Origin: Nectonema munidae
Lineage: Eukaryota; Nematomorpha; Nectonematoida; Nectonematidae
Reading direction: 5' to 3'
NCBI GenBank assembly: GCA_030549495.1
Contig: JAUIRK010000708.1
Coordinates: 186,001 to 250,000 of the forward strand
Length of the DNA: 64,000 nucleotides
The notes beneath the pieces are model-generated. The model was not told the origin of the DNA and ran no database searches. It saw only the letters and a program-made list of their open reading frames with translations. The translations under genes and the position numbers were made by a program. This document shows, piece after piece, positions 1 to 12,583 of this stretch; the first letter of the stretch is position 1; each line of letters starts with the position of its first letter.

Positions 1-67
1 ATGAGAAGCCGGAAAGAGATTTTAAAATGTTTTTTCTGTTCTTTATGGCGTGAGTAGTTGAGATATT

Positions 68-207
68 TAGGGGCGTGAGTAGGGCTGGTTAGATGCTGGA
101 TTCGATAACTCAAGGTCTTGGGTTCGATCCCGCATCAAGCCTGCTTTCCTCATAGTTCAATACAAGCGGCGCAATTGTGCCTTTTCGATGAAAACACCCT
201 GCGGTAC
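68..207 (+). repeat. tRNA-derived SINE, copy 1
   Basis: A GGTTCGATCCC stretch at 121-131 is a good pol III B box. It is preceded by GGTTAGA and ATAACTCAAGGTC, which resemble the D arm and anticodon arm of a tRNA; tRNA-Ile looks closest to me. Three more copies lie at 13684, 27848 and 60896. Copies 1 and 3 also share a tRNA-unrelated body with AATTGTGCCTT and CGATGAAAACACCC. The 3' limit is set by similarity to copy 3 and is approximate. Confidence 0.7.
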
Positions 208-333
208 CTTTACCTTTATGCTCTGATATTATACTTGATTAAAATAACTATATCTTTTGATTCAAATCTTGTAGAGTTTAATCAAAGACGAAAATTCTCT
301 GAAAATAAAAAGTTTCAATTTCACAACTATATA

Positions 334-519
334 TATATATAGTGAATAATGTAAAAATCAAAGTTTTTAACTTTTATTTGGTACTAAAAGGAGTATTATT
401 GTAAGCAGCAAGCAAAGGACTTTCATTTCACTCATTTTTAACGCACTGAAGAAGACAGATTGAGTCTGTTGAAATATTTGCTACAAAAACTTTGATTTTT
501 ACATTATTCACTATATATA
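334..519. mobile_element. MITE with perfect 35-bp terminal inverted repeats
   Basis: Bases 334-368 and 485-519 are exact reverse complements (35 bp, starting TATATATAGTGAATAATG). The 116-bp centre holds a small hairpin near 450-472 preceded by CTGAAGA and followed by GAAA. The TA-rich outer ends suggest a Tc1/mariner-type TA target, but the exact border is ambiguous because (TA)n continues outside. No coding capacity. Confidence 0.7.
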
Positions 520-3500
520 CACAATGGAGTTTTCCTTATCCTACATTATATATATATATATAGATGTAAACCAAAAGTGATAAAAATTCAGTTTTACCGC
601 ATTTAAATAGGAATATTACGATAAGTTTGTGTAAATTGAGGCGGTTAAATCAATTTTTTTCAATAAATAAATATTTGTCATGCCTGCAATACCCATATAA
701 AGATATAAAGAACTCTCTGAAAGTGAACTTACAAATAATATAGTAAAGTTACATGGTTACAGTAACCATTTAATGTAGTTATACCGTAAGCATTTTTTGT
801 CTTCAGTGGGTTTGAAGATGATAATGTAACAAATGATTTAGTTTATAGCTTTTATATAAGTTATCATCAGGAAACCCCGTTCTAAACTTATCAAAAAAAT
901 GTTGATTAGAACTTTCATCATTTCAATTTGCCTTTTAGTGGTACTAGTAGGGCATATGAATTGCAAATATTATAAAAAAAGAAATAGATCCCATGACGGC
1001 TTTCTTTCCTGAATTAAATTGATTAACATCATTTGGCACATTGTAACCGAGACAACTTTAACTTTATTAAATTGAGTTCTTCAAATTTTTTAGTATATCT
1101 AGGATAAAAATTTTCAATTTTTGAGTTAAAAACTTTCTATTTAAAATTTTTTTTAAGAATATCTTGAAAAAGAAAGCAAAGACTGCATTCATGAATCCCA
1201 TGAGAAATATGCGATGCTAAACCTCTAGGAACATGATAAAGTTAAACTACCGAATTAACATAAAGCACGTCAACAGAATAAAGTTCTGAATGTTACACTA
1301 TTATATTCATCCGTTCTTCACAAATGTGCGCGAATAAGTAAGAGTAAGTTATTTGTTTTTTACTGGCTTTTACTGAGTGTATATATATATATAAGAGTTG
1401 GATGTTATAAGCTTCATTTTTTTAATTTCACCATTTCTTCATTCATTATTTCACCTTTTCATCCATCTTGTAGGCTACACCTACTCACTACTACAGCTAC
1501 AGTATCTCATCTCACTACAGCTCTTCTGCTATATTCCACTTATACTCAATTGTCGGAGCAACAGAAACTTGGCAATTCTAAAAGTGTTTTATTTCATCTT
1601 ATTTGGAAAAAGGTAAACTTGGTTTTTCTATTTAAGGTTCAAAGAGCGTTTCCATATTTAAAATCAAAAACTTTAATTTTGAACTTTAATAAATTGTGTA
1701 GGTAAAATTGATTGATAAATTTATCTTTTTCTGAATGTTTCTTGGTGTCAGAGCTAAAGATATGACAAAATGGGAGGATACTTATCGAACCTTTTATGTT
1801 ATTATTTCTGATCTGAATAAAATCTTGTCTTGTTTTATCAGTAACTATACCCTTTTATTTTAAATATTTCACAGGTAATTTCTAAGCTGTTTTTATATAA
1901 AATAGGCACACAATCTTTTTGTTTTTATACATTTGAATAGGCACTTTAAGTATTCATTATGTTTTTAAAGCTATAGTTTTCAAACAATTTTTTTAATTTA
2001 AATTTTTTTAAATTAACAGGACATAGATTAAAGATACCAAAGATCTTTAAGTGGACCTAGAATCCTAGGTCTTGATCGAAGCGAGAGACAAACAGGCTTA
2101 TCCTAGTAATAGATAATAAATGTTTGCTTTTGTTTTAGATTCCAAGTTACAGTAAAACGATACAGAACCTACTAGATAAAGCAGAAATTTACAAAGAATT
2201 CGACAAATTTGTTGAGGAAACGGCTTATCATCTTCTTTCATTGAATAATATAAATAATAAAACTTCTTACTATGAATTTTTTTGAATATTTTTTTATAAA
2301 TATCTCGTGCTTTTTTGGCTAATTTTAATAATCATTTCAATTTTTGTTAGTATGGCTGAACTGCTTAATGGCACTCAAGATTATTTCGATGGAATGAATT
2401 ATAAAATTATTCACAAACTTAATATTTCATGATTCCTTTTTTTGTTATTCGAAACTTCTTATGAATAAACAAAATTTTTTATAGGCAACAGCGATGCAGA
2501 CAAAAATGAAGAGTAGTATAGCAAAGCAACCATACTACCAAAAAAGATCCCATAACTTTTGTAAAATTTCTAAGAAAAGAAGGACAAAATATTCAATTAA
2601 AACACAAAATACTTAATGGTTATGTGCTTAGAACCTCATCACAACATTTTACAACACTTTTTTTTATATCAAACCGAAATATTTTGGAAGACGTAAAATT
2701 TAAACATTTTTTTTCTGAACGCATAAAATTTGAACGCGTTTAGATAAAAAGTGTTCTAAAAACGGACACTTTTTGTGTTTAAAAATGCGTTTATAATTTA
2801 AACAGATTTTTTACAGTGTAGTAAAAGCCTAGATCATCAAAGTATGTCTCAAAAATGTCCAAAGTATATATATGATTAATATATCTTAAAGTCTTTATCT
2901 TTTTCCCATAAACATCAAATATAACTTTGAGATTTTTACAAAACTTCAGCTTACCTTAAATAAAACCCAATTTTTATACGAAAATGAATTGAATAAAGGT
3001 AAAGAAAACATCTTTTTAAAATTTTCATAAATATAAATATGAATAAGTTAATTAATATGGACCAATGAAAAAAGTTATCTATTCTACATTTAAATATTAT
3101 AGAAGCATGTTTGCTGATTTTGATCATTTTTGATATATTCCCAGACTATCAATTATAATATTGAGCGCTATACATTCATTTATCTTGAAAGAACATGAAC
3201 AAGAGGTGGAGTAGGTAATAATGAACATTTTGTTACATTGATTTATTGCAAATAAAATTAAAATAAAGCTTTCTCAAATAAAGATTTCTTTGTCTCATGC
3301 TCTCAAATGGATTATAATACCCTGCTATCCCAAAACCAGCTCCATATTCTTCAACTAAATAAATACACTACTTTAGTAGATAATATTTTTACTAATAACT
3401 CTTTTTAATATTGAAACTACTGCTAGTAAGCCCCCTCCTTGATTTTCCTCAGGGTGAAAGGATGAAATGAAATTTTTCCATTTTTTGCTATGACAAAATT

Positions 3501-3600
3501 TTTAAAGAACTCTTTAAATTTTCAAACATGCGCATCCTCTGTTCATTCAAAGTTTGATTTTCTTGATTGAGTCTTTTGGAATTGCTTTCACCATTGCATA
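520..3600. other. AT-rich region without a recognisable gene
   Basis: About 3 kb of AT-rich sequence with short (TA)n tracts near 545-562 and 1379-1393. Open stretches after acceptor-like sites near 2139, 2350 and 2485 were examined and not accepted. I see no repeat copy shared with the rest of the window. Confidence 0.5.
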
Positions 3601-4501
3601 CCCTAGGATTACCACTAAAAACATACCCCTTGTTATACCAAAGGGTCAAATGACCCCATCAAAAATTATTGCAAATTTAAAGATATAAATATAAATATAT
3701 ATTGGATATATAAAACAATTTTATATAGATATAACGCAAAGATATATATAATTGAAATTTTCAGTTTGGATTTTATTATCATTCCACACACAAATAATTA
3801 CATACAAACTTATTTGACACATGTGTATATAAATATCATAATTGAAATCAATACATTTTTTGAATGCACTTGACATTGCTGTCAATACTGACTTATTTAT
3901 CCGTAAAGTTGGTGTTGTTTGTCTATTTTAAAAACAGTTTTGTATTTTTTCTCTCTTTATTTCATACAGTTTCTTTATTTTTAAACTCTTGCTTTTAGTT
4001 TTTTTTCAATGAACGCTCGTGAAGTTCTTGATTTTCTGGCCTGTGATACAGATTCACAATCCTGTCTTCTTCATCAAATTCAGATAATAATTTATCATCT
4101 TCGGAAATTTCATATTCAAGTAAGGATGGAACCGAGTGGTTTAAGGCACCTACTGTTTCATTTGTAAGAGTAATAAAAGCAAGAACACATGTAAAAACTG
4201 CAAAAAAGTTGTTTGTAGAACCTGCTCAAATTGCAAAAACTGCTAATAACTTTGTAAATAAATTTTTTTTAATATTTTTTTAATATTCAATTAAATTAGG
4301 GGTCAATTGACACAACTTGGTATAATTAGTAATATTGACCTTCTGAGGTCATAAATCAAAACATTCTAAAATAAAAAGTTAATAAAAAGTTTTTTAATAG
4401 TAAAAAAATCAAAGTCCAAAAATTTCAAGAAAAATACTTTCTGTTACTTGAGCTTTTAGTTTCATAAAGGGGTCAATTGAACCCTCTGGTGGGTTCTAGG
4501 G
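3601..4501 (+). mobile_element. piggyBac-type transposon relic
   Basis: The left end reads CCCTAGGATTACCAC and the right end reads CTAGGGTTAA, so the two ends are inverted CCCTAG repeats. The right flank is the piggyBac target TTAA (4502-4505); the left flank is CATA and appears mutated. An ATG at 4009 opens MNAREVLDFLACD, and nearby frames give an acidic, serine-rich stretch ending in DGTEWFKAP, as in piggyBac transposase N-termini. The catalytic part is missing, so this is an internally deleted copy. The two arms carry GGGTCAAATGACCCC-like and GGGGTCAATTGA motifs. Confidence 0.6.
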
Positions 4502-4816
4502 TTAAATAAAAAAGTATCTAGGCGCACTTTTCTCTGGCACGAAGCAGAACTGTCTAAATTACAGCAAATTAAGCTACCAACATAAACTGTAAGAAATTCA
4601 AAAATATTTGGAAAGTGTATAAGTCTACTAGAATAAAACATGAAAAAATAAATATTACTGTAAAAAGCTTTCTTTAACCAATTGTAAAGGCGCCCGGACT
4701 TTATCAAACACCTTGGTGTAAAGAAAAATCATGTAAATATACAAAAAGAATGAGATTCTCTATGTTTTGTAAATCGATTTTCATTTAAAGCTGACATTAA
4801 TATTCGTCAATTTTAT

Positions 4817-5096
4817 CATCAATCAAAATTTTGATTGACATTTGCTACAAAATTTCTCATGTTTATATGAAAAATATGTATATATATATAAGTGTTATGT
4901 GTTCCAACATATATATGATAATAAATTTTCAAGAGTGTATCTAATGTTAAAAACTATAGTTATAAGCCATAGACATCATAGTATAAAAATTTTGTTGAAA
5001 AACAATGTAAATTTGATTTTGATTGACAGTTTTTGACATGAGAGGATCTTTCAACTACCGTAAAAAAGGTATCAAGAGATGCAGCTAGCTAAAATA
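4817..5096. repeat. Dispersed repeat with CAATCAAAATTTTGATTG palindrome, copy 1
   Basis: The opening 24 bases, including an 18-bp perfect palindrome, recur at 17513. Shared blocks continue through AAGTGTTATG, GATTTTGATTGACAG, TTTTTGACATGA and ACTACC to about GCTA. The middle is strongly diverged, so the insertions are old. No coding capacity; family unknown. Confidence 0.65.
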
Positions 5097-5463
5097 CACG
5101 CCACCCCTCTTCTCGACACTGATAGAGTTAAAACGAAACAAAGAAAATCTCAGGTATCTTATTTCATATATATTTGTCTCCATTCCTCATCACATCATCT
5201 GAGCTGTACTTCTCCATTCGTCGAACGGGAACTTTGTTGAAAATGTCGGCCCAATCTTGACACGCAATCTTATTCTTTGTCTAACACGCTATTCTTCGCA
5301 ATTCTTCTTCGTGCTGGTTACATTGTTCAAAATCCAGCCTACGACTTTCTCTTCTTCTTCATCCCTCCATCAACAAGAAGAAATATTGGAAAAAAATTCT
5401 TTACAAGACTAATTAAATTTAAAAGGAGTTGAATTTAAGTTCGGGTATAATTCAATTCAAATT

Positions 5464-5520
5464 GGTAAAATTTGAAGAAATGAATTTACGGCTGAAAAAG
5501 GGGACTTTTTATCATTTAAA
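5464..5520. repeat. Left direct repeat flanking the LINE
   Basis: This 57-bp block, from GGTAAAATTTGAAGAAATG to CTTTTTATCATTTAAA, recurs at 8485-8540 with two substitutions and one single-base length difference. Weaker similarity extends a little further left. It is best read as a very long target-site duplication of the LINE between the copies. Confidence 0.75.
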
Positions 5521-8484
5521 AAGAAAGAAAGAAAGAATTTATTGATTCAAACAAAAATTATATATAAAAAAGTAGCACATGTGTATTCAAGCATAATTGA
5601 ATAAAAAGTTGATAAATTGAACAAGTGATTGAAAACATGATGAAACATTGAACTGTTTTAAAAGGCATAAAAATATACTTGTAGCTTCAAATATTAAAAT
5701 GTGCGTCAATATCAATGAATAGTTTTACACATATGTAGCAATTATTTATGACACACCTATAGTCATAATTTTGAACCAAAGAAGATTTAAAATTTTGCTT
5801 GAATTTCGAGATAGTAATGTTAAAAAATTCAAAAGGATTAGGTAAACTGTTCAAATGCGTACCTATTCTATAGACTAAGGATTGTTTAAATTTTTGTAAT
5901 CTGTAGAAAGGTATTTCAACTGAGTGAGTATTACGAAAATCGTAAGGTTTTATTTTTTCATTTATCATAAATTCTTCATATACAATCAATGGAAGCATGA
6001 GGTGAAAGTATTTGTACAAAAAGAAATTCAGTTTATAAATATGTATGTCTGATACTTTCAAAAGTTTTTCTCGGAAAAACACCGATGCTGTGTATGAGAA
6101 TTTCTATCCATATCATATATACTAATTGCAGTGCTTTTTTTTGTTGAACAAACAAACTATTGATGTTAGCGTTTCTCCATATCAAATTACACTGGTACAA
6201 ATGTGGAAGAAAGACGGATTTATATATGGCTAATTTTGTTTTTTGGTTAAGGAAATTTTTGTGATGAAATAAAATAGCATTTATTCTGCTTAATTTGGTG
6301 TTCACGTGCTTGATGCGATCATCCCAATTAAGGTAAGAATTGATCACAAGACCAAACAAGTTAACTTTGTCAGTTACTTGAAAATGCAGCTGCTGTTTAG
6401 CATTTAAATCAATTTTAGATTCGCAAAACAGAATAATTTTTGATTTATCATAGTTAATTTTGACCATATTAAACTCGCACCATTTCAAAACTTTATCGAT
6501 GCTTTCTGATAAAATAGAAAAACCACGGTTATTGATTGGTATATTAAATGAAATATCATCTGCAAATAAAAAAAAATCTATATAGTAGTATCACACCTAT
6601 ATATATCGTTTATGAAAATGTTAAATAGCAAGGGACCGATGATTGATCCTTGGGGGACTCCGTGACTTATTGGAATGGGATTTGATTGTTCATCATCATA
6701 GAAGGCAATTTGTGAACTTTCATGCAAATATGATTTCAGTAATGTGAAGCTTTGCTGTTTTAAGCCATACAGTGATACCTTTTTTAGAAGTAATCTGTGA
6801 CATATGCTGTCAAAAGCCTTAGATAGATCTATGAAGACAGACACAATATTTTTTGTCATTTAAATTTTTTACATTATTGACAAAAGTTGCATGTAGTAGT
6901 TCTGAATTGTGACTCTTTCTAAAATCAAATTGGGATCTGAAGAGAAGGTCATTTTTTTCAAAATAAGTTGAAAGCTGATTGTAAATTAACTTTTCAAAGA
7001 TTTTTGAAGGAGTAGAAATCAGACTTATTGGGCGATAATTTTTGACGTCATGTGTATCCCCTTTTTTATGAATAGGAATGATTTTACTGATTTTGAAAAC
7101 ACGAGGAAAGCAAGAAGAGTCAAGGCACGAGTTATAACCAAAAAGAAGACACTTTGCAATTGAATTACAAATACATTTAATCAAACCAAGTCCAATACCA
7201 AACACATCAGAAGAGTCAGACTTAATAGAATCAATGGCAAGAATGAGATCATTCATAGTAAATCTATGAAAATTAAACTGACAATCGGAACAAATATTAA
7301 AATCATCATCAGAGAAGCTACGAGAAGCGTTATTAGAGGTGAATTTGAACTGAGTGCTAAAAAGGTTGACTTTATATGGTACTTGCTTCAGAAACTAAAA
7401 ATCCCTTTTCATTTTTTAAAGCTATTTTATCTTTTTTTTAGGTTTAATCACGCTATTGAAATTGTTCCAAAAAGATTTGGTTGAAGTGCTCTCATTGAAG
7501 AGATTTTCCATATGTGCTTTTTTAGCTGCCTTTATTTTATACTTGATTATGTTTCTTATTTTAACATACTGTTGTTTCAAGAGCTGTTAATGAGTGTGTT
7601 TCAACTTAAGATGTATTTTGTCCCTTTTTTTTAATTATCTTCAGAATATCTTCGTTCATCCATTGGTTAAATGAAGTTCTGTGATAATTGGACCGTTTGG
7701 AAACAAAAGTTGTGTTCAAGTTGATCTCTTTCACTAATTTTTGGTTAATTTTTGAAAAAAATAGATTTGCTTCAATGTTATTCAGAAGATATTTGTCCCA
7801 GTCGAAATTAGAAATGTTTCTGATGAAACTATTTTTATCAAACTTTTTGATGAATTTTTGCTGGTTTGAGCCACAGCTTTTTGAAAGAGAAAGTAAAATT
7901 GGAAAATGATCGGAAATTGTATTGTAAATAATATAAGCATGATATATATTATTGAAAGAAGAAACAAAAAAATGGGCTAAAAGGGTTTGATTACTATACC
8001 TTGTGTAATTTGTTATTGTTGGTATGAAGGAATTAGATAAAAGAATATTCACAAAGTCATTTATATTTTTAAGTTTTTCAATTTTCAAAAGATCAAAATT
8101 AAAATCGCCTACATATATATATTTTTTATTTCTCTGCCTAATTTATCATTAAAATGCGCAAAAACTCGTTAACACTGTCAAAATCATTTATTGGTCTTCT
8201 GTAATAGTTATTAATGATAACACCTTGTTGATTTATTCAACCAAACTTCAACAGTAAAGTATTCAAAAAGTTTGTTGTAGAATTTTTGTTTGATTTCATA
8301 ATTGATATCATGAGAAATGTAAAAAGCAAGACCTGAATATGTGAATTGTTACAATTAAATGAGTGAATTAGTTTATACCCTTTTATTTCAAAATTATTCT
8401 GACAATTTTCTGAACATCAAACTATTTATATATTTGGCTATTATTATATTTATTGAAATTATATCAATTCAATTTGTTCAAAAT
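5521..8484 (-). mobile_element. 5'-truncated non-LTR retrotransposon (CR1/Jockey-like LINE)
   Basis: Read on the minus strand, 8330-7860 gives the later half of an AP endonuclease (SGLAFYISHD, VGDFNFDLL, then ISDHFPILL). 7256-6033 gives reverse transcriptase: IIPIHKKGD, NYRPISL, FIDLSKAFD, HGVPQGSIIGPLLF, then FLFADDISF near 6570, followed by the thumb region to about 5690. The frame shifts several times and stops occur, so the copy is dead. The 3' end is AATAAATTC followed by a (CTTT)n tail at 5521-5535. The endonuclease N-terminus and any ORF1 are absent, so the copy is 5'-truncated. Long direct repeats flank it. The clade is judged from motif wording only. Confidence 0.85.
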
Positions 8485-8540
8485 GGTAAAATTTGAAGAA
8501 ATGAATTTACGGCTAAAAAAGGAACTTTTTATCATTTAAA
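8485..8540. repeat. Right direct repeat flanking the LINE
   Basis: Second copy of the block at 5464-5520, separated from it by the LINE. Confidence 0.75.
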
Positions 8541-10022
8541 AAATTGCAAAGGATAAAAAAGGAAAAAACTTATTCACCGTTTTTAGATTTGGATTAAAAA
8601 AATTGAAATATTTAAAAATATTTTTTATCTTCAAATTTCCTTTTTTTTTCCAATGATTTCTATGATTTTGACAAGGATTTTCAAATTTTTGATAATGAAA
8701 CTTGTCCACGAAAATTTTTTGATCTTTTTTATCTCCATAATCTTTGGATATAGGAATTTCTACCGATAAAAATTTGAGTAAGTTTTTTTATAATAAATAT
8801 ATTCTTTGAAAAGAAATGCTAGTAATTTTGGTCTTATCAAGTGCTAATATGCGAACCATTTACAATATTTCTTAAGAAATATATCTCAAAAATAGCACGA
8901 TCAGCGCCTTTTACAAAACTTTTATATAAAAAAGTTTTAATCTAAAACAAATATAGAAATAAATTAAACCAAATATTATGTCAAAATTAAAGTTTTACTT
9001 ATCAATACGAAAATATAAATAAGCACGTCCAAAATATATTACTGAACTATTAACAGTTACAATTTTGTATTAGTGATATATTTTATACAATTTATTCCTT
9101 TTGGGTATAGTATACTTTACATAGAAGATAGAACAATGGAAGCGGACTAATTTTTGTCCCTAAAAAGCCATTGGTTTGCATACGATCCCAATCTCTGAAG
9201 TGTAGCAAAGATAAACGGTTGTAAAAATGTTCAACGCCCATCCTTGACGAAGCAATAACTCAAACATATGACACAAACTCCTTTGATCTTTTCTCTCTTT
9301 TAATTAATTAATTAATTAATTAATTATTAATTATTAATTAAGTTGTTTTGTGACTTTCGCACCCATCCTTTCGGATATCGTGACCCGCCCTGAATGCTGA
9401 GTCCAAGTCTAACTGGAGTTTCCAACCCCCTAAACACCTATCGGCCCTTGTTACAAAAGAATAGCTATACCTTGTTATATATATTATTTTACAAGAATTT
9501 ATGTGACAATATATAAATACAACTGAGTGAAAGATACAATCCTAACGCGAATGCTCCCAATTTGGGAAACAAACTTATTGTCTAGTGATAGCTTGATTAC
9601 CAACCACGTAGAATCGCGTCGCTAGAGCACTACCTAACCGTAAAAACCTTTGAATTCTTCAGAGGAAGAAAACCAGGGTAAAAAACCGGCACGAACTTTT
9701 CTCTCTTCTTCAAAATCATTTTAATCAAACACCGATTTCACACCTCCATTCTTCTAACTTCCAATTTAACTCATCAATCAAAACCCATGCAGGCTTTTCC
9801 ATCGCTTTTGCTGTTTTATGATCACATCTCACTTGGCTCTCGCTATTATACTCAGAGATTTTACATCACTCTCGCTTCTGACAAGACTCTTAACATTATT
9901 CTCAAATCTATTCAGATCCCAGATCATATCTCAAATTCTTTTTACTTCGCACTTCTACCACAAAGCAAATGATCGTAACTTTTATTTTATTACTGTTTTT
10001 TAAGTGTTTTCTATTTTTTCAG
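8541..10022. other. Non-coding stretch with a (TTAA)n microsatellite
   Basis: A (TTAA)n / (TTAATTA)n tract lies at about 9300-9340. The part after it (9355-9660) is less AT-rich, but I recognise no protein, RNA or repeat copy in it. Confidence 0.5.
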
Positions 10023-10125
10023 GGTATCAGAATTCACGATGATCTACGAAGGATTCCGATACTTCACGAAAAGGGGAAGCATGTCCCCTGTAGTACGTAT
10101 TATTGCAACAAAGCTTCTTGTCCTG
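10023..10125 (+). pseudogene. FLYWCH-like zinc-finger fragment
   Basis: An acceptor TTTTTTCAG precedes this stretch and a donor GTAGGT follows it. One frame reads IYEGFRYFTKRGSM, like the start of a FLYWCH finger. Another frame of the same block reads YYCNKASCPGRF, like its C-terminal Cys part. The two halves lie in different frames, so this looks like a frameshifted remnant. FLYWCH fingers occur both in host factors and in MULE-type transposons. Weak evidence. Confidence 0.3.
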
Positions 10126-12220
10126 GTAGGTTTTTTCTCATTCTTTTTTTCGATTTCAAGGCTTTCATTGAATAGTAAACTTTCAAATTATTGATTATAA
10201 TTTTTTTGTAATATATTTTAATTTTCTCCTATTGACCAAATAATTTTAAATGTTATGATATATGCTTCATATACTTGATAAACTTGAAAATATGATTTGT
10301 ACTGACTAACTTATTTTCCCTTATCTTATCTTATTAACCTCCTTTATTGTTTCTGCTAAGTTAGTTTTGTCAAATTCAAATTTATATAACTTATGTTCTC
10401 CCTACATTTGGTTTGAAGTTTTTTGTTTTCTAATTTAGATTGCCCTACAATCTACATAGCTTCAAATATTTTTTTTATGATTTCTCTTCTTTTTGCTAAA
10501 ATACTTTGAATGGAGTATGGAAAAGACTGTAGCTGTATTCAGAAAGTTTTTTTTTAATGTTTTTAAAGTGTTTCCTGTGATATTTTAAATAATAATTATT
10601 AAATTTATTCTTGAGTAAGATTAGCTTTAATCAATTCAAAATCTTCTTATTTGTCTTATTGAACCGAATCCTATTATACTTTTCATTGAATCCAATTTCA
10701 ATGAAATTTGTATAAATTTTGTTTTTTTTTCTATAATTACCTCTTTTTTCATCTCATTTCTAAAACTTTTTTTAATGGTTCCATGTTTTGAAATCTTTTA
10801 TCATTTTTAGCTTTCACTTTAGACTTGATACGTGTGATGGTTGTACTTTGAATTTCATAACCCAAATTGAATCCATTCATTATAATATTGCATTGGCATG
10901 TCCGATTAACTAATCCTATAGGAAAGCCTTATAAATGATAAATTTACGAAACTGTGCCAAAAATCTAGTCAACTCTGCATACGCTCCTATCATGAAAGGA
11001 TTTTGGATTTACATGTGATGAGATTTCAACTGAATTAATTATGTGTATTTTGATATTTGGAATTTTCATTTGTTTTTAAAAATATATTATTAACCTAGAA
11101 ATTTGGCTTAAAACAAAAACGATCTCATAAGCTGAGTGTTTTAACATTAAAAAAGCATTTTTACTCTAGCAAATTAATAAACGTAAGCGGATTTACTTAC
11201 TCCATTTAGAACTATTAAGATGTTGTAAACAAATATTGTGGATACAAGTGGAATGGAGGCAATGATTGATTTGAAAAGCTTATAGATAAAATCTAAGAGG
11301 AATACCTCAAAAGCCGACATTTTGTATTTCTTCCTATCACGAACTTCGTTCCTTATAAGCTCGGCTAAGAAAATTCCTGTTCAAGACACTTAACCGATCA
11401 ACTTTGAAAGTCTGAAGCAACCTCCTAACTTCCACTTGAGATCAATATTAATCCTGAATAGATCTGAATAGTTTTAATCCTTATATAGATTATTATAGGT
11501 TTTAGATGAATGAAGTCAGTTGGCGATTCTCCTACACAAGTGATGATAGAAGAAATAATTTTCGTTACATTCAACATAATCTTTCAAATCATAATATTTT
11601 TATTTTCTAATTATACAGGCCCGCTAAAATTATTGAATGAGTGGAGTGGTAACTTAAAAAATACGGGCCAAGTGTAATACCTTTTTGGTAGTATGGAAAA
11701 TTTTCACGAAAAAAGCTTCAATAAAAGAAAGAAGATTCATCGCTTGAGCACATATGTTCGTATGTCTGGATTAGAATTCAAGTATTTTACGCAACAAAAT
11801 TCTTGAAAAATTCCATTTATATATTGTATTATTTCTAATGACTCTCAGTTCAACGCAATAAAGTTTTTTATCTTAAATGTTTTGTTCTTCATATTCTTTG
11901 CCACTATTTGTCCAAGAGCATATTTTATTTGTCCTATATTCCAAAGATTCATACTTTACTATATTTTTTATATATAATTAAATGAGTTTTAACAAAGTTC
12001 TTATAAACTTATGATTTTCTGCAAAAAACGCTTCTCTTCTCTCGCTTACTGCTACGCCCTCCGCGAAGAAGATTCTCAAGAAGGTCTTCCAACGCAAACC
12101 CGTTGTGTTTGTCCTATATGAATGCGACGTGTCTATCTTTTTGTGACGTGTTATATTTTTAGGCACATGCAAATTAGTTTATGTTATTGATCCAATAAAG
12201 TCGTTTCAAAAAAAATCAAT
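10126..12220. other. AT-rich region without a recognisable gene
   Basis: About 2.1 kb; T-rich runs near 10200-10800. I see no coding similarity, tandem array or repeat copy. Confidence 0.5.
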
Positions 12221-12228
12221 AACCTACC

Positions 12229-12575
12229 CAGTGCCCGCGCTAAAGCCAAATTTCAAGGGGGGGGGGGGGGGGGGGGGGCTGAAATGGGGCAAAGAAACAC
12301 ATTTGCAAAAAATTTATTTCCTATATTACTTTATATCCTATATTACTTTGCTGAAAAGCATGAAGTACTTCTGTATAAAAACCTATATAAATCTCATATT
12401 ATACATACACATACACCAGCATTTATACAAGATTATTGTGTACAATTTTTGCTTATTTATTTTTCCTTTAAAAAGTGCATGGGGCAACACCAAAAATTTT
12501 AGGGGGGGGGGGGGGGCAAAGATTAATACAGGGGGGGGCACGTGCCCCAAAATTATATAGGTAGCGCGGGCATTG
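12229..12575. mobile_element. hAT MITE with G-run arms and exact 8-bp target duplication
   Basis: The left end is CAGTGCCCGCGCTA and the right end is TAGCGCGGGCATTG. The 8 bases AACCTACC occur directly outside both ends (12221-12228 and 12576-12583), which is the hAT signature. The arms hold long G homopolymers: 22 Gs at 12257-12278 and shorter runs near 12503 and 12532. The right arm in reverse complement matches the start of the repeats at 44404 and 54784 (GCCCGCGCTACC, then TTTTGGGGCA). No transposase, so non-autonomous. Confidence 0.85.
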
Positions 12576-12583
12576 AACCTACC

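Noticed and set aside
68-140. A genuine tRNA gene
   Set aside because: No closed acceptor stem, and the same sequence occurs in four decayed copies; it fits a SINE.
2139-2615. Three consecutive acceptor-led open blocks that could be exons
   Set aside because: The blocks at 2350 and 2485 lack usable GT donors in frame, the text is AT-rich, and no family resemblance was found.
12231-12560. Open frame with Gly-rich ends
   Set aside because: The glycines come from the G-runs of the hAT MITE; no coding function.
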